This document shows positions 15,191-22,793 of a stretch of 37,602 bases of DNA, in pieces. Numbering within the stretch: the stretch's first letter is position 1; each line of letters begins with the position of its first letter. This DNA is from Prevotellaceae bacterium UBA7028. GTDB lineage: Bacteria > Bacteroidota > Bacteroidia > Bacteroidales > Bacteroidaceae. The notes beneath the pieces were generated by a model. That model did not search any database and was not told where the DNA came from. It saw only the letters and a program-made list of their open reading frames with translations. Made by a program: the position numbers and the translations under genes. The stretch lies in contig DLBF01000099.1 in NCBI GenBank assembly GCA_002494215.1, positions 1-37,602 of the forward strand, in the 5' to 3' direction.

Positions 15191-15422
15191 TGAGGATGTC
15201 AGTTTTGAAAGTTTTGGATACGAGGATGCAGAACCAAGTGCCTTCCAGCGTTTCTTTCTTACCCACAAGGAGATTAATGTTGCCGAATTTGCGCGTTCGA
15301 TGGGAATGAATCCGACCCTGTTACGCAATTATATTAATGGATTCAAGAAACCGTCAAAGGAGCGCGAACAGGAAATAATGGATCGTGTCCATACATTAGG
15401 ACAAGAAATGATTGTGGCATAG
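15171..15422 (+). CDS. Small HTH-like protein, probably a 5'-truncated remnant
   Basis: This 83-residue frame has a helix-turn-helix-like C-terminal half, KEINVAEFARSMGMNPTLLRNYINGF, then KKPSKEREQEIMDRVHTLGQEM. That is the layout of small Bacteroidales antitoxin-type DNA-binding proteins, where the HTH usually follows a longer N-terminal domain. The first 25 residues come from sequence antisense to the surface-protein remnant and look artificial. The intact gene probably began further upstream and was cut. No toxin partner gene is seen. It could still be expressed as a short regulator. Confidence 0.4.
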   Translation: MSSFVIDEDVSFESFGYEDAEPSAFQRFFLTHKEINVAEFARSMGMNPTLLRNYINGFKKPSKEREQEIMDRVHTLGQEMIVA

Positions 15423-16288
15423 ATTTGGGGTGTAAAACGCCATAGATTTTATGTAGAGCTATCGTAAATGACGTTAGAACATTTTGTGTTTTGTTTTCCT
15501 TGTATAGGTTTTCTTGGATTTATGCTGGCGGTCATGCGAATGGAAGCCGGGGCCTAGAAGTTCCATCTCTGCCTCTCTGTTTCCTCGTCTCATTGCCTTT
15601 ATGGCATCGAGGTTCTTTGTGTCTTTTGTATGACATCGTTTCATCTAATCTGTTAACTTCCGTTTACGTTTAAATCATCCAATCGTATCATTTATCGGTG
15701 TAAAGGTGTAAACTCTTTTATTATCCTCCAAATGTTTTCGGATTTATTTTGCGCTTCTCTTCTATTTAGGTATAATCAAATCTCGCAGGGTCTGTTCGAA
15801 GCCGTCGGGTAGGATAGGGGCTTCGTCGGGGCAGACCTCTCCAGTGTTACCGACTCTGAGAAATGTAGTAAGGTTTTCCTTGCATCCGGAGGACCGAAAT
15901 ATTTTGACAATATGTTCCGTCCTGCAATGGACCGGCGTGTGGCACAGACAACGATGGACAGGAACGGCCGTATTGTAGCCATGCTTATTCCTTCTTAACC
16001 CCCTCTCTATATATGCCCCACCCCCCTCTCTATAAAGAGGGGTGGGGCTATAGTAAGAGGGGTGTAAAAGGAAATAGCATGGCAAATCGGGGAAAGTCAT
16101 TCAATATCCCAAGTGCAACGGCAACCCCAAGGGCACATCCTCCCATTGTCTGTTCGGACTCCATCAACTTGCCTCAGACATCAAACATCGCAAGATAGAT
16201 ATCCTGGATTTCTTGTTTGAACAGCAGTGGAAATCAACTTGGAAAATATTTTTTTTTAACTTACTTTTTACTCAAAAACAACTTGATT
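15423..16288. other. Degenerate region without an intact gene
   Basis: Some 870 bp hold no convincing full gene. At 15762-15870 (minus) a frame ending GEVCPDEAPILPDGFEQTL has ordinary codon use and may be the 3' end of a lost gene. The plus strand at 15800-15998 carries an overlapping frame ending DRNGRIVAMLIPS, with an internal stop before it. Neither was assigned. A C/G-rich palindrome sits at 16015-16048. Confidence 0.4.
16015..16048. repeat. GC-rich palindrome
   Basis: GCCCCACCCC (16015-16024) pairs perfectly with GGGGTGGGGC (16039-16048). The inner CCTCT/AGAGG also pairs if two C are bulged. Similar CCCCTCTCTATA strings just upstream (15999-16012) give it a repeated look. Role unknown. 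Confidence 0.65.
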
Positions 16289-16504
16289 ATGTTCAAGATT
16301 CAACAATACGGCAAATCGGAACTTGCCCTCCTATATTTCCCCAATGCTGCCACAGCCAGTGGAGCATTGAGTAACCTCAACTACTGGATACGTTGCAACA
16401 AGACGCTAACCAAGGCGCTGCAGGACTGCGGCATGCCGCCTCACTCCAAGTTCTTTACTCCAAAGGATGTCTCCCTAATCATAGAATACCTGGGAGAACC
16501 GTAG
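16289..16504 (+). CDS. DUF4248 protein
   Basis: The 71-residue protein matches DUF4248 of Bacteroidales: FKIQQYGKSELALLYFPNA at the start, NLNYWIRCNKTL in the middle and FTPKDVSLIIEYLGEP at the end, all typical. Length is normal. The start is ATG 16289; upstream in-frame codons lie in a poly-T tract. The family often accompanies primase-like, HU-like and amidase genes in integrated modules; none is present here, so it is an orphan. It may be a small DNA-binding or regulatory protein (inferred). Confidence 0.72.
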   Translation: MFKIQQYGKSELALLYFPNAATASGALSNLNYWIRCNKTLTKALQDCGMPPHSKFFTPKDVSLIIEYLGEP

Positions 16505-16576
16505 AAAAGAATCAGTTTGCGTAGCTTTGTCTAAGGATGTCTAAGGATAAACGTATTAACCCCCTTCCCGATGTCG

Positions 16577-16584
16577 TACCTTTG
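16577..16584 (+). promoter_or_regulatory. Bacteroidetes -7 box TACCTTTG
   Basis: TACCTTTG followed by C, 108 bp upstream of the transposase start, matches TAnnTTTG. No TTTG was seen at the -33 position. Confidence 0.5.
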
Positions 16585-16691
16585 CAGTGTCAATGAAACG
16601 CATTGATAGAGTGCTTGAAAATGAGAAAAATCATATTGCAGTGGTGATGTTTTCGGGACTTCTTTGTAAATTTGCGGGCTAAAAAAAACTG

Positions 16692-17921
16692 ATGAAAAGA
16701 AAAGAACCATTGTCCTATCGTCCACGCAATGCTGGTCATGATTACTGCGGTCGCGGCACTTATCTCATCACCCTTGTGGTGAGTGGCCGTGAACAGTTGC
16801 TCTCTTATTTTACGACCTTTGCGACCGAGAACGCTCACAAAGCCGAGAACGCTCACAAAGCCGAGAACGGTCACAAAGATGGGAACGGTCGCATAGCTCC
16901 CGTTGTCCCCCTTGTTCTTACCCCTCTTGGTGAGGTGGTGCGGGAGGCTTGGTTACAGATACCCGTTCGTTCACATACTCATGGCAATAAAGTGGTGGTA
17001 CATGCATGTGTATGCATGCCCGACCATTTCCATGGTGTTATCGAAGTGTTAGAGCCCATGCAGTGGAGCTTGGGGGATATCATTCAGGCATTCAAGGCTT
17101 TCTGTACCAGTAGCTGGCAGCGGCAACAGGGGCTTCCGTCCTCTACAATTCGTCCGATTTCGGTTGATTGTAGGAGCGATGGTGCACCTGCCTGGCTGCG
17201 CGAGAAGGCTGCCTCTTACGATAATGAGGGCGATCTGATACGCGGCATGTCTAAGAAACAGCGTCAGGAATACTATACCTTCGTGGGCCGCCAACAGCGT
17301 CCGCTCTTCGATGACAACTACGACGACACTGTGTGCCTTGATGAGCGTCACCGTCAAGCGATGATAGCTTATGTGCATGATAATCCGAGGCGTGCTCTGT
17401 TGAGACGACTTCTGCCCGATTACTTGCGCAGATGTTTGCGTGTACAGATAGACGGTCGCAGTTATGGCGCATTTGGTAACCTGTTCCTTCTGAGATGGCC
17501 TCGTAAGGTGCAGGTGATGTGCCATCGTAAGCATCCCGTCACAGGTAGTCCATACGAGGAAACAGACGACTACGATCATGAGCGAAGCGTTTGGGAACAT
17601 GCTATTATGGAAGGTGGTACAGTTATCGTTACACCAGGTATATCACGTGGTGAGCAGCAGATGAAAAATGAGTGCATAGAACGAGGCTATCCGCTGATAC
17701 ATCTGCAGGCGACGCCGATAGGCCAATATTGGAAACCCGAGAAAAAGCGCTTTGAGGCCTGTGTAAGCGGCTCGTTGCTCATATTGGCTCCTTGGGATCT
17801 CGATACAATGGGTGATGTGGGCCATGTACCTTCTGACAGTGACTACAGTCGCTTTCATAACCTTAACACACTGGCTGCGGAGATATCTACTTTTAATGGT
17901 GAAGCTAAAATAATCAGATAG
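16692..17921 (+). CDS. REP-associated tyrosine transposase (RAYT, Y1/HUH family), extended
   Basis: The 409-residue protein has an N-terminal Y1 transposase (IS200-like) domain. It begins SYRPRNAGHDYCGRGTYLITLVV; the HUH metal motif is in VCMPDHFHGVIEV (His-Phe-His), and the segment with the catalytic Tyr is AYVHDNPRRA. An insertion rich in ENAHKAENGHKD repeats (about residues 46-65) interrupts the first strands. The C-terminal 160 residues (about 250-409) form an extra domain of unknown function found on large Bacteroidetes RAYTs. These proteins nick single-stranded REP hairpins and are usually single-copy residents. The strand has its own -7 box. Confidence 0.85.
   Translation: MKRKEPLSYRPRNAGHDYCGRGTYLITLVVSGREQLLSYFTTFATENAHKAENAHKAENGHKDGNGRIAPVVPLVLTPLGEVVREAWLQIPVRSHTHGNKVVVHACVCMPDHFHGVIEVLEPMQWSLGDIIQAFKAFCTSSWQRQQGLPSSTIRPISVDCRSDGAPAWLREKAASYDNEGDLIRGMSKKQRQEYYTFVGRQQRPLFDDNYDDTVCLDERHRQAMIAYVHDNPRRALLRRLLPDYLRRCLRVQIDGRSYGAFGNLFLLRWPRKVQVMCHRKHPVTGSPYEETDDYDHERSVWEHAIMEGGTVIVTPGISRGEQQMKNECIERGYPLIHLQATPIGQYWKPEKKRFEACVSGSLLILAPWDLDTMGDVGHVPSDSDYSRFHNLNTLAAEISTFNGEAKIIR
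16827..16880 (+). repeat. Three 18-bp tandem repeats inside the transposase gene
   Basis: Units 16827-16844, 16845-16862 and 16863-16880 (gagaacgctcacaaagcc type) encode ENAHKA-like hexapeptides. The first two are identical. The length keeps the frame, so copy-number change would only resize a surface loop. Confidence 0.85.
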
Positions 17922-17972
17922 AATCTAAATTTCGCTAGATATTGTACCCTGTCAAAATGTTATGGGAAGTGG

Positions 17973-18055
17973 CGGAAAAGGGCGCAAGACGCTGCGGATT
18001 GCGCTTGGTGAGTTGATAAATGTCAATTAATGGCAGGGAGATGGGGGCTTTTCCG
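17973..18055. repeat. Candidate REP-like inverted repeats downstream of the transposase
   Basis: CGGAAAAG (17973-17980) is complementary to CTTTTCCG (18048-18055), and inside lies a GC-rich hairpin, GCGCAA (17982-17987) with TTGCGC (17999-18004). The position just after a RAYT gene suggests a REP-type substrate. No second copy was found in the window. Confidence 0.4.
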
Positions 18056-18087
18056 GGGCATGTGTGTGTTGTTGAGGAATAAAGCAG

Positions 18088-18095
18088 TAACTTTG
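18088..18095 (+). promoter_or_regulatory. Bacteroidetes -7 box TAACTTTG
   Basis: TAACTTTG followed by C lies 23 bp before the Lnb-like start and fits TAnnTTTG. TTG repeats around 18069-18074 may act as the -33 element. Confidence 0.55.
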
Positions 18096-18118
18096 CTGAA
18101 ACTATATTCACATCCTTA

Positions 18119-19306
18119 ATGAATTTTATAAGAAAGAAACTGCTTTTATTGCTGTTTCTGCCACTATATGGTCATGCAGCAACGGTATCGTTAGATAATT
18201 TACCGGAGGATTTTGTGGAGGCGAGCGTGGTGATTGCTTCGCCCGGTGATGAGTTATATACCGTACTGGGGCATGCCAGCCTGCGTATGCAATGCCCTGC
18301 ATACAAGATGGACTATGTCTTTAGCTATGAGGCGGAAGATGCCAGCAGCCATGCCCTTAAGTACCTTTCCGGGCAACTGAGGATGGGAGTGAGGATGATT
18401 CCTACAGAAACCTTTGTGGATAGCTACAAGGAAGAGGGTAGGAGCGTGGCGGAATACAAGCTGAACCTGCCCATAGAGGTGAAGCAGCATCTGTGGCAGA
18501 TATTGGACGAGGGGGTGAGGATGCACGATGTGCCTTACGACTTCCTGCGCCATGGCTGTGCCTTGTCTGTCCTGCAATGGTTGATACAGGCCACAGATGG
18601 TAATATCACTTTTGCACCATGGGGTGACGAGGTGCGCGAGAAATCCAGAAAAGAGATTGCCTGCGGAGCGATGGAAAACCGCTGGCATAGGTTCGTCTTC
18701 AGCACCATAGTGGGCGGAGAGGCGTATGACACGGAATCGGATGTGGTAGGTAAGGTGGTGGTGCCAACTCAGCTGGTTGATGTGTTGTCGAAGGCTACGG
18801 CATACGGGAAACCCCTTATGGAGAAGGAACCTCATTTCCTATTTCAAACGAAAGAGAATAGAACGCAGACTCCGTTCTCTCCCCTCGTTGCGGGCGTGCT
18901 GATACTGGCGCTTGCGGTAGGAAATGTTTTCCTACGTAACAAATATCTGTATGGGGCGCTGATGGTGGCACAGACAACGGCAGGTATATTCCTTACTTAC
19001 CTGCTGCTATTCTCGGACTTGCCCTGCACAGAATGGAACTGGCTGATTATCCCCTTTAACCCGATACCTGCCTTGTGTTGGCGATGGAGGGATAAGGTAG
19101 GAACGCCCTTTGGCATCATAACGCTGATATGGGCAGCAGGTGTTGCCCTATATCCGCATCAGCTGGTAGAGGCGGCCCATATAGTGATGGGAATGGCAGC
19201 GGGAGTAACATTTTTCTCCCATGAGAAAAATGTTAAATTCAAAATTCAAAATTCAAAATTCAAAATTGACCTGCGGTCGAGCCTGCTCACGCTCGGCAAT
19301 GCTTAA
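18119..19306 (+). CDS. Lnb-like lipoprotein N-acyltransferase (DUF4105), 3' end altered
   Basis: The 395-residue protein has a signal peptide ending near YGHAATV and a DUF4105/Lnb-type periplasmic domain. Candidate catalytic residues are His52 (VLGHASLRM) and Cys147 (FLRHGCALSVL). The C-terminal half (about residues 255-370) has several membrane helices, as in Bacteroides Lnb, which N-acylates outer-membrane lipoproteins. The final residues, from about NVKFKIQNSKFKI on, are translated from the 7-bp repeat array and the following structured element rather than from family sequence, so the original stop seems lost. Ending about 26 residues late probably does not disturb the membrane domain. Confidence 0.78.
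   Translation: MNFIRKKLLLLLFLPLYGHAATVSLDNLPEDFVEASVVIASPGDELYTVLGHASLRMQCPAYKMDYVFSYEAEDASSHALKYLSGQLRMGVRMIPTETFVDSYKEEGRSVAEYKLNLPIEVKQHLWQILDEGVRMHDVPYDFLRHGCALSVLQWLIQATDGNITFAPWGDEVREKSRKEIACGAMENRWHRFVFSTIVGGEAYDTESDVVGKVVVPTQLVDVLSKATAYGKPLMEKEPHFLFQTKENRTQTPFSPLVAGVLILALAVGNVFLRNKYLYGALMVAQTTAGIFLTYLLLFSDLPCTEWNWLIIPFNPIPALCWRWRDKVGTPFGIITLIWAAGVALYPHQLVEAAHIVMGMAAGVTFFSHEKNVKFKIQNSKFKIDLRSSLLTLGNA
19234..19268 (+). repeat. 7-bp repeat array (aaaattc) entering the Lnb-like gene
   Basis: Five units of period 7 (taaattc, three aaaattc, aaaattg). They lie within the coding sequence and give the KFKIQNS heptapeptide period. The same unit reappears after the structured element (19344-19350). 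Confidence 0.85.
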
Positions 19307-19340
19307 ACAAGTTTATCATTGCTCTCGCTCAATCGCAGCC
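19269..19340. repeat. Structured, probably dispersed element
   Basis: The outer stem CTGCG (19271-19275) pairs with CGCAG (19334-19338) and continues GAGC (19279-19282) with GCTC (19327-19330). An inner hairpin pairs GCAATG (19296-19301) with CATTGC (19317-19322) and TAAAC (19304-19308) with GTTTA (19311-19315). CGAGC/GCTCG (19278-19282, 19291-19295) offers a competing hairpin. It supplies the stop codon of the Lnb-like gene and is flanked by aaaattc units on both sides. Confidence 0.65.
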
Positions 19341-19363
19341 TTCAAAATTCAAAAATTATAAAA

Positions 19364-19407
19364 TTGGCCGCAATTTTTACGATATTACGAGATTTCGATG
19401 CGGCCAA
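19364..19407. repeat. 9-bp inverted repeat between the Lnb-like gene and SusC
   Basis: TTGGCCGCA (19364-19372) and TGCGGCCAA (19399-19407) are perfect inverted copies around a 26-nt AT-rich loop. No T-run follows. It could be an operator or a weak terminator. Confidence 0.6.
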
Positions 19408-19461
19408 TAAACAATAAACAATAAACAATAAACAGTAAACAGTAAACGGTAAACAGTAAAC
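19406..19461 (+). repeat. 7-bp repeat array (aataaac/agtaaac), 8 units, before SusC
   Basis: Four aataaac units are followed by agtaaac, agtaaac, ggtaaac, agtaaac in unbroken phase, ending 30 bp before the SusC start. The units match the last part of the array at 1723-1743. Copy-number change would alter leader length or promoter spacing of the six-gene locus. Confidence 0.9.
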
Positions 19462-19491
19462 TCAAGAACTTATAAACTCAAATAACATATA

Positions 19492-22400
19492 ATGATAGAA
19501 GGAAAAAGATTCTTAACGCTTGCACTTCTGGTGCTGATGTCGTGGGTAGTTGCCTACGGACAGGAGGTGATAGGCACTGTGGTGGATGAGGCTGGCGAAC
19601 CATTGATTGGGGCGCACATCCGCGACAAAGGAAACACTATTAATGCAGTTACCGACACTGACGGTAACTTCCGTGTGAAGGTGCCCACAGAGGGCGCTAC
19701 CCTGATGCTGACGTATGTGGGCATGAAGCCTATCGTGCAGAAGGTGAAGGCAGGGCAGAAAGTAAAGTGGGTCATGCAGGATGACGTGAAACTGATGAAG
19801 GACGTGGTGATAACGGGTTACCAGCAGTTGGACCGAAGGAATCTGACAAGCTCCGTTACGTCTGTTGACATGAAGGATATTGAGATTCCGGGCATCTCGA
19901 GCGTGGATAAGATGCTGGAAGGTCGTATCCCCGACCTGGTGCTTACCAACAACAGCAGTGAGATAAATGCTACCCCCCGACTGCGTGTAAGGGGTACGAG
20001 CACCCTGATAGGTAACCGCGAACCGCTGTGGGTGTTGGACGGCATCATACTGACGGACCCTGTGGATCTGTCGCCCGACGTGCTGAACGACCCTGACTAC
20101 GTGAACCGTATAGGTAATGCCATAGCGGGCATCAATCCGCAGGATATACAGCGTATAGACGTGCTGAAGGATGCAGCTGCCACAGCCCTGTATGGTACAA
20201 GGGCTGCCAACGGCGTGATAGTAGTGACAACGAAAAGCGGACGCGAGGGTAAGCCGACGGTGAACTATTCGGGACAGCTGACACTGAGAAAGCGCCCTTA
20301 CTATAGCGACGGGAAAATTAACCTGATGAACTCGGCTGAGCGTGTGCAGTTCTCGCAGTTTCTGGCAGAGGAGCACTATGCCTATCCCAGCAACATGTCG
20401 AAGGTGGGATATGAGGAAGCCTTGCGCCAGCTCTATGCAGGCGAGATAACAAGACAGGAGTTCAATACTGCCATAGAGAAGATGAAGACGGAGAATACCG
20501 ACTGGTTCAGCCTGCTGTGCAGGAACAGCTTCTCGCAGGACCACTCCGTAAGTGTGTCGGGCGGCAGCGATAAGGTGAGGTACTACACCTCGCTGGGCGT
20601 TACCCAGCAGGATGATGTGGTGCGTGGCGCCCATAACAACCGCTACACCGCGATGGCAAAGATCAACTACGACATCAGCAGCAAGCTGAAGGCGGAGCTG
20701 AACATCAATGGCAACATCAGCAGCAGAGACTATGCTGCCAGCGACCTGAATGTGATAGACTATGCCTATAACACCAATCGTATCATTCCGGCACGTAATG
20801 CAGACGGCTCGTACTTCACCTATCTGAAGTACAACACGGGCAACGACCTGTACGGCAACTATCCTTACAGCATCCTGAAGGAGTTGGACAACAGCAGTAC
20901 GGAACAAAGCAGTAACACCGTTATCACGACATTGAACCTGCGCTATAAGCCCATAGAGGATCTGTTCTTCAATGCCATCTTCTCTGCCAATGTATCCAAC
21001 TCGAAAATCGACGAGTGGCATGGCGAGGACAGCTACTATATCTATGCCCTGCGAGGGACGGTGGACGAGACACCCAAAAGCAACTCGTACTGCCCCTATG
21101 GCGGCGAGCTGAGCAGGCAGCATACCAGCCAGAAGGGCTGGACGGCGCGTCTGCAGGGTAACTACAACAAGTACCTGGATGCCGGCAGAAAACACAACAT
21201 CAATGTGGCGTTGGGCTTCGAGGCAAGTTCCAACAAAACAGACGGTGACCGTTACAGACAACGTTGCTACTTCAAGGACCGCGGCATGTCGTTCGCTACG
21301 AACGTTCCGACCTCCTATACCAACTACTGGGCATGGATGCAGGGCAATGTGCCTGTGATAACAAGCGCCAAGACCAATATGGTCTCTGCCTATACGACGC
21401 TGACCTATGGCTACAAGAACCTCTTCTCGGTGAACATGAACGGACGTTATGACGGTTCCAATAAGTTCGGTAGTCGCAGTAACGAGAAACTGCTGCCCAT
21501 CTGGTCTGTTTCGGGAAATGCCAATCTGGCAGATATCCTTGATATAAAGGCCGACTGGCTGGATATGCTCACTCTGAAAGCCTCTTATGGTGAGCAGGGT
21601 AACATGCTGGACGACCAAGCCTCTGAGCTTATCATCAGAAAAGGAAGCTATGACGGTTTCTATAACGAGTTCACCTCTACCGTATCGAACTTTGCCAACC
21701 CCGATCTGAAGTGGGAGAAGACACATTCCACGAACGTAGGATTGGAAACCGCCTTCCTGCATAACCGCATCCAGTTGGGTCTGGAATACTATCACAAGCG
21801 TACCACGGATGCCTTCATGAACAAGACTATTAGCGAGGTGAACGGATTTACATCGTATGTGGTGAACTCTGGCGTTATCACCAATCAGGGATTTAACATC
21901 ACCCTGACCGCCACTCCCATCAAGACGAAGGATTTCTATTGGATCCTGTCGGGTAACATGTCGAAGATATATAATAAGGTAACGACACGTCCGGGAGCAG
22001 AAAGCTATGAACTGAACGACTTCCTGACGGGAAAGGCCGTTGTGGAAGGAATGCCCGTGGGTACATTCTATTCCTACAGGTTCATGGGCTTGAGCCCCGT
22101 GGACGGTGGTCCGTTGATAGATATCTGGGACGAACGCCAGGCTGAGTTGAAGACGGCAGACAAGTACACCTTCTATACCTCGGTGCTGACGCCCACAGGC
22201 AGCAGAGAGCCCAGCATAACGGGTAGCTTTAACACCACCTTTACCTATAAGCAGTGGAGGTTGGGAGCGACCTTCCTGTACAGCGCAGGAGCCAAGACAA
22301 GACTCTTCCGTATGTTTGACGGATTCAGCTCGGGACGTGTCTTCCGTTCGGAGGTGAATGCCAACCGCGACCTGCTGAACCGATGGATGAAGCCCGGCGA

Positions 22401-22782
22401 CGAGGAGAGGACGAACATCCCAGCCATTATCTGCGGAGGCTCGCCTCACCTGGATGTCTATACAAAGCCCTGGACGGAGAATACGAACTATTATGGTCCT
22501 AAGCTGCATAGCAATGCCTGGACGATGTATGACTACAGCGATGTGCGTGTGGTTAGCGCCAACTACCTGAAGTTCTCGAACCTGAACTTGACATACGAGT
22601 TCAGCAAGAAACAGTTAGAGAGAATGCGCATGCAGCGTCTGGCTATCACCCTGAGTGCCTATAATATATACACCTTCTGTAATAAGGAGCTGCGCGGACA
22701 GACTCCTACACAGGGAGGTTTTACGGAAGTGCAACTCTCAGACACACCAAGCTTTACCTTGGGAGTGAATGTTAACATCTAA
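19492..22782 (+). CDS. SusC/RagA-family TonB-dependent transporter
   Basis: The 1096-residue outer-membrane transporter is first in a six-gene locus. A signal peptide ends near VVAYGQEV; a carboxypeptidase-regulatory-like domain follows (about residues 24-100, VIGTVVDEAGEPLIGAHI). The plug domain includes RVRGTSTLIGNREPLWVLDG and the SusC-type IDVLKDAAATALYGTRAANGVI. The rest is a beta-barrel ending SFTLGVNVNI. It works with the SusD-like lipoprotein 11 bp downstream to bind and import a large ligand with TonB energy. No anti-sigma-interacting N-terminal extension is seen. The ligand is unknown; no carbohydrate-active enzyme accompanies it. ATG 19492 places the signal peptide correctly. Confidence 0.95.
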   Translation: MIEGKRFLTLALLVLMSWVVAYGQEVIGTVVDEAGEPLIGAHIRDKGNTINAVTDTDGNFRVKVPTEGATLMLTYVGMKPIVQKVKAGQKVKWVMQDDVKLMKDVVITGYQQLDRRNLTSSVTSVDMKDIEIPGISSVDKMLEGRIPDLVLTNNSSEINATPRLRVRGTSTLIGNREPLWVLDGIILTDPVDLSPDVLNDPDYVNRIGNAIAGINPQDIQRIDVLKDAAATALYGTRAANGVIVVTTKSGREGKPTVNYSGQLTLRKRPYYSDGKINLMNSAERVQFSQFLAEEHYAYPSNMSKVGYEEALRQLYAGEITRQEFNTAIEKMKTENTDWFSLLCRNSFSQDHSVSVSGGSDKVRYYTSLGVTQQDDVVRGAHNNRYTAMAKINYDISSKLKAELNINGNISSRDYAASDLNVIDYAYNTNRIIPARNADGSYFTYLKYNTGNDLYGNYPYSILKELDNSSTEQSSNTVITTLNLRYKPIEDLFFNAIFSANVSNSKIDEWHGEDSYYIYALRGTVDETPKSNSYCPYGGELSRQHTSQKGWTARLQGNYNKYLDAGRKHNINVALGFEASSNKTDGDRYRQRCYFKDRGMSFATNVPTSYTNYWAWMQGNVPVITSAKTNMVSAYTTLTYGYKNLFSVNMNGRYDGSNKFGSRSNEKLLPIWSVSGNANLADILDIKADWLDMLTLKASYGEQGNMLDDQASELIIRKGSYDGFYNEFTSTVSNFANPDLKWEKTHSTNVGLETAFLHNRIQLGLEYYHKRTTDAFMNKTISEVNGFTSYVVNSGVITNQGFNITLTATPIKTKDFYWILSGNMSKIYNKVTTRPGAESYELNDFLTGKAVVEGMPVGTFYSYRFMGLSPVDGGPLIDIWDERQAELKTADKYTFYTSVLTPTGSREPSITGSFNTTFTYKQWRLGATFLYSAGAKTRLFRMFDGFSSGRVFRSEVNANRDLLNRWMKPGDEERTNIPAIICGGSPHLDVYTKPWTENTNYYGPKLHSNAWTMYDYSDVRVVSANYLKFSNLNLTYEFSKKQLERMRMQRLAITLSAYNIYTFCNKELRGQTPTQGGFTEVQLSDTPSFTLGVNVNI

Positions 22783-22793
22783 CAGGTCAGTAT

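Noticed and set aside
15491..15673. 60-residue plus-strand frame in the degenerate region
   Set aside because: Cys/Leu-rich composition typical of non-coding sequence, no motif and no start signal.
19513..22509. 998-residue open frame antisense to SusC
   Set aside because: It mirrors a full SusC gene with all family motifs; the antisense protein has low-complexity His/Arg/Val-rich composition, no domain and no start signal. Long antisense frames arise from codon bias.
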